Below, in pieces: positions 39,247-45,102 of a stretch of DNA of 54,642 nt. The stretch is from a virus. The stretch lies in the IMG/VR virus record IMGVR_UViG_3300024507_000127, positions 1 to 54,642 of that record; one strand, 5' to 3'. The notes beneath the pieces were generated by a model. It did no database searches. It was not told the DNA's origin and worked only from the letters and a program-made list of their open reading frames with translations. The position numbers and the translations under genes were made by a program. Numbering within the stretch: the stretch's first letter is position 1; each line of letters starts with the position of its first letter.

Positions 39247-39262
39247 CGTGATTATAATCACA
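39247..39262. promoter_or_regulatory. CRP-like palindrome 5
   Basis: CGTGATTATAATCACA in the same cassette position as the others. Confidence 0.55.
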
Positions 39263-39274
39263 TTCCCCTTAAAG

Positions 39275-39291
39275 TTATCCACATATCCACA
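39275..39291 (+). other. DnaA-box pair
   Basis: Consensus TTATCCACA (39275-39283) followed at once by TATCCACA (39284-39291), just before a GGGTCGGGG box. Confidence 0.6.
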
Positions 39292-39317
39292 GGGTCGGGG
39301 CATTTAGTTGAAATTTC

Positions 39318-39341
39318 AAGCAGTTTTAAATCATGCTTAGG
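39318..39341 (-). repeat. Hairpin 7 with compensatory change
   Basis: Arms AAGCA and TGCTT replace GAGCA and TGCTC; both strands of the pair changed together. Loop keeps TGAT-TTAAAAC. Confidence 0.65.
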
Positions 39342-39350
39342 ATCTGAAAA

Positions 39351-39452
39351 CTACAATCCGTTTTCTTTTATATCTTGAATCATTAATCGCACAAGATAAA
39401 TTGTTACAGTTAGCAAAGATAACTGAACGATAGTTGTTAGAAATCTACTCAT
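39351..39452 (-). CDS. 33-residue membrane microprotein
   Basis: One hydrophobic helix between S-R-F and a Q-D-I-K-E-N-G-L tail; ATGA overlap with the gene before. Confidence 0.5.
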   Translation of the reverse strand: MSRFLTTIVQLSLLTVTIYLVRLMIQDIKENGL

Positions 39453-39640
39453 GCTGGAATTAATCCTAACTCATCAATGCCACACGCTTTTTCAAATCGT
39501 GCTTTATCAAATCGCTCATTATCAGAAGCAAAATATTGTGCGAATTCCTCTACTAAATCTTCAAAAACTGCTGGGTGAATTTCCTCTGAAAATCCACGCA
39601 GAATGTCTGAAGTTTTTACATAGTCTTTTCTAGTCATCAT
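39449..39640 (-). CDS. 63-residue helical protein, unknown
   Basis: T-R-K-D-Y-V-K-T-S-D-I-L, acidic helices, familiar from actinophage early genes. Coupled to both neighbours by overlaps. Confidence 0.65.
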   Translation of the reverse strand: MMTRKDYVKTSDILRGFSEEIHPAVFEDLVEEFAQYFASDNERFDKARFEKACGIDELGLIPA

Positions 39641-39897
39641 TAGTTATTCTCCTCATCTAATAGAATGAAAGCATGAGTGCCACCATCATTTACACGCTCT
39701 AATTCTGCGAGTAATTCGTTACGAGTAAATTTAGAAGCGTTACCTATGATTTCTGTAACTGCTTGAATGTTCATGTCGTTGATAACCTGAACGGGTAGCA
39801 TAGCAATTCTGCCTGCGAATGGTGAATCATTATGTATGCGAGAAATAAATTTCACGCCATTAGTAGTGAATGGATAGTCTGTATAAGTTGTGTTCAT
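39640..39897 (-). CDS. 85-residue protein, unknown
   Basis: Starts at ATG 39897 (TAATG overlap). Beta then helix; R-N-E-L-L-A-E-L-E-R. Not recognised. Confidence 0.6.
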   Translation of the reverse strand: MNTTYTDYPFTTNGVKFISRIHNDSPFAGRIAMLPVQVINDMNIQAVTEIIGNASKFTRNELLAELERVNDGGTHAFILLDEENN

Positions 39898-40079
39898 TAT
39901 TTTAGTTTTCCTTTCAGAGTTCCTCTTACGCCAAGTAGGTCGCAAGAAATTTTTACAGAGATACCTTGTGGTAATTGTTCAGGGTAAGTAGAAATAAATT
40001 GTGCTACTGCGCCTTTAGAGGGAAGTGTGATAGTTTTTACTGAACCATTGAAGGTTTCAATTTTTACAGGATAGTTCAT
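39897..40079 (-). CDS. 60-residue protein, cross-arm paralogue A
   Basis: V-K-T-I-T-L-P-S-K … F-I-S-T-Y … V-K-I-S-C-D-L-L-G-V matches the plus-strand protein at 42931. Small beta/alpha fold; function unknown. Confidence 0.65.
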   Translation of the reverse strand: MNYPVKIETFNGSVKTITLPSKGAVAQFISTYPEQLPQGISVKISCDLLGVRGTLKGKLK

Positions 40080-40095
40080 TGTTAGTTTTCCTTTC

Positions 40096-40299
40096 TTAGT
40101 CTGAAACTTTTACAGCGAGAGTGCGATAAGTATTACGCAGAGAATTAGTAGGGCGAATTTCTACAAGATAACTTTCGCAATTCTCATACCATACAGCGTG
40201 AGGGTGCTTTTCAGCATTTACAATTTCTCCCACTACTGAGCGAGAGCGATAAGTTTTTCCTACAAGTAGATTTTCTATTGAATAGACATTTGCGGACAT
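40096..40299 (-). CDS. 67-residue protein, paralogue pair B
   Basis: Y-S-I-E-N-L-L-V … G-E-I-V-N-A-E-K … I-R-P-T-N-S-L-R … L-A-V-K-V-S-D, paralogue of 38930. First gene after the promoter at 40341. Confidence 0.65.
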   Translation of the reverse strand: MSANVYSIENLLVGKTYRSRSVVGEIVNAEKHPHAVWYENCESYLVEIRPTNSLRNTYRTLAVKVSD

Positions 40300-40340
40300 T
40301 TAGTTCCCCTTTCAAGAGACTTTCATTTTCTTACTCTGTA

Positions 40341-40369
40341 AGTTTAGCATTTATCAGCGACAAAATCAA
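40341..40369 (-). promoter_or_regulatory. Promoter TTGATT-N17-TAAACT
   Basis: -35 at 40364-40369, -10 at 40341-40346; AAAACGGACA box core at 40389-40394 upstream. Confidence 0.75.
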
Positions 40370-40483
40370 ATCCAAAATGCTATCAAAACGGACATTTTGA
40401 AAAAATGAGAGATTTATCACATCTTACGTAAGGTGCGACACGCCCGAATGCGTCGGGGCATTTTTATGCAGTGCTATGAATTT

Positions 40484-40570
40484 TTATTCATCAATCTCAT
40501 CTAGCAATTCCAAAAGAATTGGTTCTAATTCTTTTGCAGCGAGATCTAATTTTTCTTGTAGCGTTTTCAA
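40484..40570 (-). CDS. 28-residue helical peptide, TTG start
   Basis: TTG 40570 is preceded by AAAGGAG at six bases and overlaps the upstream stop (TTGA). One amphipathic acidic helix. No other start is available. Confidence 0.5.
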   Translation of the reverse strand: MKTLQEKLDLAAKELEPILLELLDEIDE

Positions 40571-40683
40571 TTGTAACTCCTTTTACATTCTGAGCAAACA
40601 AAATTAATTTTGCAATAGCAACCTACTGCAAGTAGATTATCATTCTGATAGTCATAGTAGTCATCATAGAAATCTTTTTTCAT
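40567..40683 (-). CDS. 38-residue Cys protein
   Basis: D/Y-rich start, then C-Y-C and C-S-E-C: a zinc knuckle. Function unknown. Confidence 0.55.
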   Translation of the reverse strand: MKKDFYDDYYDYQNDNLLAVGCYCKINFVCSECKRSYN

Positions 40684-40687
40684 TTAT

Positions 40688-40843
40688 TTATCCTTTCACG
40701 CAGCATGAACAATGGGTAGGTAGAGAGAATAAGTACTTTAGCAAAGCCTTACGCTCAGACATAGAAATTTCAGGGTGATAGTTTTTTACACCACCATGCT
40801 GATATTCATATACGATTTTATCTAGTGTATTTTGAGATAACAT
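40688..40843 (-). CDS. 51-residue protein, unknown
   Basis: Ends H-C-S-C-C-V-K-G; helical body. TAATG overlap with the upstream gene. Confidence 0.55.
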   Translation of the reverse strand: MLSQNTLDKIVYEYQHGGVKNYHPEISMSERKALLKYLFSLPTHCSCCVKG

Positions 40844-41076
40844 TAGGCATACACTCCTTTCGCAATTAGAGAGTCTAACTTAGCAGATAGTTCATCTGCT
40901 TCATCTGAAACCCATTCAGAGATTTCATAGGTAGTCATGAATTCAGCAAGAGTCATTAGACCCTTGTATTCATTACAAGATACGCAGAAATTTTCATTAG
41001 CGTATTGTGAGCAGAAGCAACATACGATTTTATTAGCGTATGAAGCAGGTAAAGTGTTTATTGTATAGTGAGTCAT
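40843..41076 (-). CDS. 77-residue zinc protein
   Basis: C-C-F-C-S-Q-Y-A-N-E-N-F-C-V-S-C gives a four-cysteine knuckle at about 20-34; acidic helical C-terminus. Own promoter upstream. Confidence 0.65.
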   Translation of the reverse strand: MTHYTINTLPASYANKIVCCFCSQYANENFCVSCNEYKGLMTLAEFMTTYEISEWVSDEADELSAKLDSLIAKGVYA

Positions 41077-41124
41077 TTTGACTCCTTTCTTTGAGATAAC
41101 CTTTATCTCATCTTGATAGTATCT

Positions 41125-41130
41125 ATCCTA
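41125..41130 (-). promoter_or_regulatory. -10 box TAGGAT without clear -35
   Basis: TAGGAT preceded by a spacer starting ATGTCAG; the -35 position (41148-41153, AGTAGA) is poor, so an activator at palindrome 6 is plausible. Confidence 0.5.
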
Positions 41131-41186
41131 ACATAGACCACTGACATTCTACTGACGAGTATGCGTACAAAACGGACATTTCGAAA

Positions 41187-41202
41187 TGTGATTCGTATCA
41201 CA
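41187..41202. promoter_or_regulatory. CRP-like palindrome 6
   Basis: TGTGATTCGTATCACA, consensus at all ten arm positions, beside an AAAACGGACA box (core 41173-41178). Confidence 0.65.
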
Positions 41203-41240
41203 CGCCCCGACCTTTAGGATCGGGCGTTTTAGTGTAGAAA

Positions 41241-41387
41241 TTACTCTACATCTAAAACTGTAAATGCATCAAACTTTTCTAATTCTTCATCAGAAAGTTT
41301 ATGCAAAATTTTGTTTAAACTAAACACTGCATCAATATCAGTTTCAGCATCAGTTACAAAACTAATTAAAACATTTTTCTTAGTCAA
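41241..41387 (-). CDS. 48-residue acidic protein, TTG start
   Basis: TTG 41387 lies eight bases after AGGGGG and overlaps the previous stop. Helical, acidic C-terminus. Other starts are missing. Confidence 0.55.
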   Translation of the reverse strand: MTKKNVLISFVTDAETDIDAVFSLNKILHKLSDEELEKFDAFTVLDVE

Positions 41388-41589
41388 GGTAAATTCCCCC
41401 TTTCACATTTTTATGATTTACACACACATTACCTTTTGGAATTGGTGTGTGGCACTTGAAGCAAAGCATTTGCATAGGTGCTTTAGTTACGATTGCTAAT
41501 TCAAGGTCTAGCAATTCTGCAGTGGTAGCATCTTCAATGTCTACCCACCCTGCACCCTCATTATTCATGCGGAAAATTTCTATTGACAT
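41380..41589 (-). CDS. 69-residue zinc protein
   Basis: C-F-K-C-H near residue 44 and a later C-V-N-H may bind zinc; acidic N-terminal half. Not recognised. Confidence 0.6.
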   Translation of the reverse strand: MSIEIFRMNNEGAGWVDIEDATTAELLDLELAIVTKAPMQMLCFKCHTPIPKGNVCVNHKNVKGGIYLD

Positions 41590-41603
41590 TTAGTTATCCT
41601 TTC

Positions 41604-41864
41604 TTAGAGATTACAAGCGACATGTTCGCTATGTGTATGATTTTTTTCTATGCAATTTTTTCTTAGTTCATGGAAACTACTGCAACGCATTTCGTGATAG
41701 TTTATCCAATCTTTATGGACTACCTTATCACAAGTTAGGCAGAAGTGCCATTTGTGGTTATCTTTTTTGATAACCTTTCCGTCTACTACATCGTAGCGTT
41801 CAACGAATTTTTTAGAGTGTGAGCAATCATTTACTCTACATTTATTTACTTTAGTGTTAGTCAT
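41604..41864 (-). CDS. 86-residue Cys/His-rich protein
   Basis: Starts ATG 41864. C-R-V-N-D-C-S-H, C-L-T-C-D, M-R-C-S-S-F-H, H-T-H-S-E-H-V-A-C: two possible zinc sites. First gene of the leftward arm from the divergent control region, so a regulator is plausible. Confidence 0.6.
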   Translation of the reverse strand: MTNTKVNKCRVNDCSHSKKFVERYDVVDGKVIKKDNHKWHFCLTCDKVVHKDWINYHEMRCSSFHELRKNCIEKNHTHSEHVACNL

Positions 41865-41898
41865 TTTTAGACCTAACCTTTCTTTATTTGATACTAGT

Positions 41899-41904
41899 AT
41901 CCTA
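41899..41904 (-). promoter_or_regulatory. -10 box TAGGAT of the leftward arm
   Basis: TAGGAT with a spacer beginning ATGTCAGTGG like that at 41125; -35 position CTCAAA is poor. Three palindromes lie upstream. Confidence 0.5.
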
Positions 41905-41953
41905 ACACCTACCACTGACATTTTGAGGGGTATAAAACGGACATTGTGGACAT

Positions 41954-42013
41954 TGTGATGTAAGACACATGTGATGTAGACCACAGCGCCCGACCCGTGT
42001 GGTGTAAATCACA
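41954..42013. promoter_or_regulatory. Three CRP-like palindromes in the divergent switch
   Basis: TGTGATGTAAGACACA (41954-41969), TGTGATGTAGACCACA (41970-41985) and TGTGGTGTAAATCACA (41998-42013), each with one arm change, around a CCCGACCC box. They lie between leftward and rightward promoters. Confidence 0.6.
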
Positions 42014-42034
42014 TGCGACACGCCGTGCTAGGAC

Positions 42035-42063
42035 TTGACTTTTGGAGGGTAGTGTGCTAGTAT
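42035..42063 (+). promoter_or_regulatory. Promoter TTGACT-N17-TAGTAT
   Basis: -35 at 42035-42040, -10 at 42058-42063; rightward promoter of the divergent switch, with a leader of about 85 bases. Confidence 0.75.
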
Positions 42064-42150
42064 TCTACTATAGAAAATTAAATAAGGGTAGAAATAGTAA
42101 ATAGGCGAAATCCCTGCCACTAGAATTAAAAAAAAGAAAGGTGGTCTCAA

Positions 42151-42327
42151 ATGACTACATTAACACTCAATGATAAAATCGCTATCGCTGCAGAAAAGGT
42201 AGCCAATGGCGAACTAGTATCCTTTAGAGGTGCTAGTGTTACTACATACGCTAAGGTTATGCGCCTTGCTAATAGAATTAAGCAAGAGCGAGAATTCCCA
42301 CAATGCCCATGTGGAGAGTGTGACTAA
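42151..42327 (+). CDS. 58-residue protein with C-terminal Cys triplet
   Basis: Helical body and C-P-C-G-E-C-D end. AAGAAAGG before ATG. First gene of the rightward arm; possibly a small regulator. Confidence 0.6.
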   Translation: MTTLTLNDKIAIAAEKVANGELVSFRGASVTTYAKVMRLANRIKQEREFPQCPCGECD

Positions 42328-42355
42328 CACCACACAACGCCTACGGCGTGTCGTC

Positions 42356-42384
42356 TTGACTTTTGGCGGTATGTCTGATAGGAT
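42356..42384 (+). promoter_or_regulatory. Promoter TTGACT-N17-TAGGAT
   Basis: -35 at 42356-42361, -10 at 42379-42384; very similar to the first rightward promoter. Confidence 0.75.
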
Positions 42385-42419
42385 ACTCAGTATCAAAACT
42401 AAATAAAGGACACAAGGCT

Positions 42420-42475
42420 AATGAGCCTAAGCAAATAAGTGTGATACAAATCACAATGAGCCTTAGCAAATAAGT
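42420..42475 (+). repeat. Direct repeats flanking a CRP-like palindrome
   Basis: Two 21-base copies (42420-42440 and 42455-42475) differ at one base; the perfect palindrome TGTGATACAAATCACA (42440-42455) exactly fills the space between and shares one base with each. Confidence 0.75.
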
Positions 42476-42540
42476 AGCCAAAATGTCAGCCCCCTAGTAT
42501 AAGATAGAACTATAAACAGAAAGAAAGAATAGGAAATAAA

Positions 42541-42693
42541 ATGAAAATCGAAACAGCAATTTGGAATGGTAAGAAAACACGAGTATTGGCAGTGCCATCA
42601 TTCTCATCATCAGAGGAAGCCCTAGAGTTTCTAAAAGAGATACAGAAATTAGATAAAGACGCTACTCTTACTATCACCTCAGTAAGTCAGTAA
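42541..42693 (+). CDS. 50-residue protein, unknown
   Basis: M-K-I-E-T-A-I-W-N-G-K-K-T start and S-S-E-E-A-L-E-F-L helix. ATAGGAAA before ATG. Not recognised. Confidence 0.6.
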   Translation: MKIETAIWNGKKTRVLAVPSFSSSEEALEFLKEIQKLDKDATLTITSVSQ

Positions 42694-42708
42694 GAAAGGA
42701 TAACTAAA

Positions 42709-42819
42709 ATGATAAACTCAGTTTATGTAGCAGAATGCTCAACATGTAACGGCAAAGGCATGGTGTTCTTTGGCGATAACTATGATTACTCAATAGAGCC
42801 TTGCGAGTGTGTTGCGTGA
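42709..42819 (+). CDS. Half DnaJ-type zinc finger protein B
   Basis: C-S-T-C-N-G-K-G … P-C-E-C, 36 residues, same layout as 38121 on the other arm. GTGA overlap with the next gene. Confidence 0.65.
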   Translation: MINSVYVAECSTCNGKGMVFFGDNYDYSIEPCECVA

Positions 42820-42989
42820 TATCTGAAAGAGATAGACGCAGAGCACACCTAGAAGCAGGGGGTACCATAGAAAACTATGACCGCTCACATTACCCCCAAT
42901 GGTACAAAGATAAATTAGAAAAGGAAAGAAATGAAACTAACAATAACAAGCATGGCAGGCAACACCAGCACAATGGAATTGCCAACTAA
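42816..42989 (+). CDS. 57-residue basic protein, GTG start
   Basis: GTG 42816 overlaps the previous stop. R-D-R-R-R-A-H … H-Y-P-Q-W-Y-K-D-K-L, His/Asn-rich end that overlaps the next gene by 59 bases in another frame. Moderately sure. Confidence 0.45.
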   Translation: MISERDRRRAHLEAGGTIENYDRSHYPQWYKDKLEKERNETNNNKHGRQHQHNGIAN

Positions 42990-43113
42990 AGAAAATGTAT
43001 TTTATTTTATTGACTTATACAAAAAGTCACTAAAGAAAAATCAACGTGTAAAAATTACATGTGATATTTTAGGAATTGACGGATACCTACAGGGTACAGC
43101 GCCTTTGCGCTGA
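42931..43113 (+). CDS. 60-residue protein, cross-arm paralogue B
   Basis: S-T-M-E-L-P-T-K … F-I-D-L-Y … V-K-I-T-C-D-I-L-G-I, paralogue of 39897. AAAGGAAAGAA before ATG. Confidence 0.65.
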   Translation: MKLTITSMAGNTSTMELPTKENVFYFIDLYKKSLKKNQRVKITCDILGIDGYLQGTAPLR

Positions 43114-43153
43114 TCCTTGTGGTGTGCTCACTATTTTTTTTATTTTTATTTTT
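43097..43153 (+). terminator. Probable terminator of the rightward arm
   Basis: AGCGC-CTTT-GCGCT hairpin, then TGCTCACTATTTTTTTT, the same 17-base ending as on the minus strand near 33,025, and further T runs. Confidence 0.6.
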
Positions 43154-43210
43154 ATAAATCATGCATCATACATCTTAGAAAAATTTTCAGATTTTTGCTA
43201 TAATAAAAAC

Positions 43211-43369
43211 ATGACCTTTTGCAAACATGTATATCAAGAAATGGAAGAAGAGATTTGCCCTATTTGTGGCGGGTATACACATAAACTAGATTGGGCATAT
43301 CAAGCAGAGTTACATAGAGAATGGATCGCATCTGGAAAAGCCACATTACAGGGCTGGTGGTCTATTTGA
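43211..43369 (+). CDS. 52-residue zinc protein (WWSI-ending)
   Basis: C-K-H and C-P-I-C-G-G motifs, ending G-W-W-S-I, familiar from actinophage proteins. TGCTATAAT (-10 at 43199-43204), six bases, ATG: leaderless. Confidence 0.65.
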   Translation: MTFCKHVYQEMEEEICPICGGYTHKLDWAYQAELHREWIASGKATLQGWWSI

Positions 43370-43449
43370 AATTTGCGGCGGTATTATTACTAGCAATTTT
43401 TATATTTTTAAACTACATGGCATATCTACAACAACAGTCCTGGGGATAA
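43366..43449 (+). CDS. 27-residue membrane microprotein, TTG start
   Basis: TTG overlaps the previous stop; single hydrophobic helix then Q-Q-Q-S-W-G. Weak ribosome site. Confidence 0.4.
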   Translation: MKFAAVLLLAIFIFLNYMAYLQQQSWG

Positions 43450-43656
43450 CTACCATTTCCCTATAGGACAATATGCTTTTTCTAATTGTGTTTTTAATTT
43501 CATAAAACATCCACACTTTTTACATCTCTGGGATAATTTAGAAAAATGTTCACAACCTCTGCATATTTCAAGGCGGTATGCAGCCAATTCTTCTGGCGAT
43601 CTTGGAGAACCATTAATTAAATCCCAAGGTGTAACATCCTTATTGTCTGAAGACAT
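43450..43656 (-). CDS. Conserved phage Cys protein (DNKDVTPWDL family)
   Basis: 68 residues from ATG 43656: D-N-K-D-V-T-P-W-D-L, C-R-G-C-E-H-F, C-K-K-C-G-C-F-M-K-L-K-T, Y-C-P-I-G-K-W. A zinc protein conserved across many phages; function unknown. Confidence 0.75.
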   Translation of the reverse strand: MSSDNKDVTPWDLINGSPRSPEELAAYRLEICRGCEHFSKLSQRCKKCGCFMKLKTQLEKAYCPIGKW

Positions 43657-43726
43657 TTTTAATAATACTCCATATGCCAATACTAATTATCAGAGCAATG
43701 CTCATTTCTAACAAAAACTCCCACAT
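43640..43726 (-). CDS. 28-residue membrane microprotein
   Basis: TATAAT (43733-43738), the six bases TAAAGG, then ATG. One hydrophobic helix, then K-N-V-F-R-Q; overlaps the next gene by 17 bases. Confidence 0.5.
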   Translation of the reverse strand: MWEFLLEMSIALIISIGIWSIIKNVFRQ

Positions 43727-43824
43727 CCTTTAATTATAGCCTATGCCAGAGATAAACACAACTTTCTAGACATAGTGTATGCTTGCATACATTGTTTGTC
43801 TATAGGAAGGTTTGTAACTCTATT

Positions 43825-43854
43825 TTCGGCTTCGGTTTATACCCGCCGAATTTT
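43825..43854 (+). terminator. Short terminator-like hairpin
   Basis: TTCGGC (43825-43830) pairs with GCCGAA (43845-43850), followed by TTTT. Confidence 0.6.
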
Positions 43855-43881
43855 ATCTCAAATAATGATATAATTCATTTC

Positions 43882-44109
43882 ATGACTGCACAAGATTGGG
43901 CTGGAATGATTTTAACGGTTTTGTCCATAATTGGCATTGTCGGAGTAGGTGCGAGGTGGATTGTGAAAAAATACGTCGAAGAGATTTTGTCCGAACTTAA
44001 GCCAAATTCTGGATCAAGTTTAAAAGATCAGGTTACACGGCTTGAAGATAAAATGGATAAAGTGTTTGATTTAATGATTGACCATCTTAAAGATCACCCT
44101 AGCAAATAA
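43882..44109 (+). CDS. TM plus coiled-coil protein, holin-type
   Basis: 75 residues from ATG 43882 (TATAAT at 43869-43874, seven bases). W-A-G-M-I-L-T-V-L-S-I-I-G hydrophobic helix, then W-I-V-K-K-Y, then heptads (L-K-D-Q-V-T-R-L-E-D-K-M-D-K-V). This form is known from actinophage lysis or minor tail accessory proteins. Confidence 0.65.
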   Translation: MTAQDWAGMILTVLSIIGIVGVGARWIVKKYVEEILSELKPNSGSSLKDQVTRLEDKMDKVFDLMIDHLKDHPSK

Positions 44110-44257
44110 TTACTATTTACTATATATATAATATATAAAGATATTTAATTTATTAAGATATTTCTTTTTTCTTTATATATTTAAATTATACACTTAATAT
44201 CCTGGCTTGTCAAGTCAATTCCTGGTTTTCTTTATAACTTTTTGATAACTTTTAATA

Positions 44258-44974
44258 TCACTGGTAATTTTTCTTTTTCCAATACTTATTTTTGTAGTAA
44301 CCTCTGAATTTAGAATTTTGCCTGGTCTTTTCGTAATTAGCCCATTCCATAAGTTTTCCAGTTTTATCTTGTACTCCACGCCAGTCATCACGCTTAAACG
44401 GTAATACGTGGATAATTGGAGTTCCAGCGGGGATTACACCTTCAAAACCTTTTTGTAGATAGAATGGCTGATTTCCCCAAATGCCCCACTCATCAGTATC
44501 CATAATTCCGCTTGTTGTTATAAAAGGAAGATCTGAGCGATTAAGCGGGTGCGTAAATAAACAACTATATCCTTTGGGTGTCTTAATTCCCCAATGACTC
44601 CACCAACTAAAAATTAATGGTTCAAATCCAACAGGAACAGGCATATGGCTTGGAACGCTTCTACTTTCGACTTGTCTTAACTCTTCTTCTTTATGAAGCC
44701 AAGTAATTCTTGGACCGCCATTTACTTGTCTAATTTGTATATCTGCCCAAAGATTAAAAGTATACCCACTTGTAAAAGAATCTAAAAATGGCATACATGT
44801 TTTTGCCGTTGTATTAATATCATTATTTTCTACAATCATAGTACCTTTAGGCACACCAGAAATATCTTCGTAACTAGGAATTTTTTTATACCAGTCTGGA
44901 ATCTCTACTTTTTTAGGTGCAGGAACAACTTCTTCTACAAGTTTAGAACTTGGATAAAAAATAATTTCTTTCAT
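44258..44974 (-). CDS. Four-copy phage family, copy 3
   Basis: 238 residues: I-P-D-W-Y-K-K-I-P, K-T-C-M-P-F-L-D-S, G-Y-T-F-N-L-W-A-D, T-P-K-G-Y-S-C-L-F-T-H-P-L-N-R-S-D-L-P-F, G-I-M-D-T-D, F-E-G-V-I-P-A-G-T-P and H-V-L-P-F-K-R-D-D-W. Stand-alone gene upstream of the baseplate cluster, read in the opposite direction. Confidence 0.75.
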   Translation of the reverse strand: MKEIIFYPSSKLVEEVVPAPKKVEIPDWYKKIPSYEDISGVPKGTMIVENNDINTTAKTCMPFLDSFTSGYTFNLWADIQIRQVNGGPRITWLHKEEELRQVESRSVPSHMPVPVGFEPLIFSWWSHWGIKTPKGYSCLFTHPLNRSDLPFITTSGIMDTDEWGIWGNQPFYLQKGFEGVIPAGTPIIHVLPFKRDDWRGVQDKTGKLMEWANYEKTRQNSKFRGYYKNKYWKKKNYQ

Positions 44975-45027
44975 ATTACCCCCTTAGTAAATTCTAGCAC
45001 AAATAATGTTATAATTCAAATTGCTGG

Positions 45028-45070
45028 CACCCTAGGTTGCTCTCTACCCACCCCCACTGCCCCTAGGGTG
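45028..45070. repeat. Inverted repeat between divergent genes
   Basis: CACCCTAGG (45028-45036) and CCTAGGGTG (45062-45070) around 25 bases; TATAAT of the next gene follows at 45089-45094. Operator or attenuator. Confidence 0.55.
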
Positions 45071-45102
45071 TTCAGCCTTATTTTGTGATATAATCAAACA
45101 TT

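Noticed and set aside
42420-42475. Phage attachment site from the direct repeat
   Set aside because: No integrase nearby and the repeat is centred on an operator palindrome.
44110-44257. Possible gene in the AT-rich gap
   Set aside because: Only TATATA-like repeats and no start signal.
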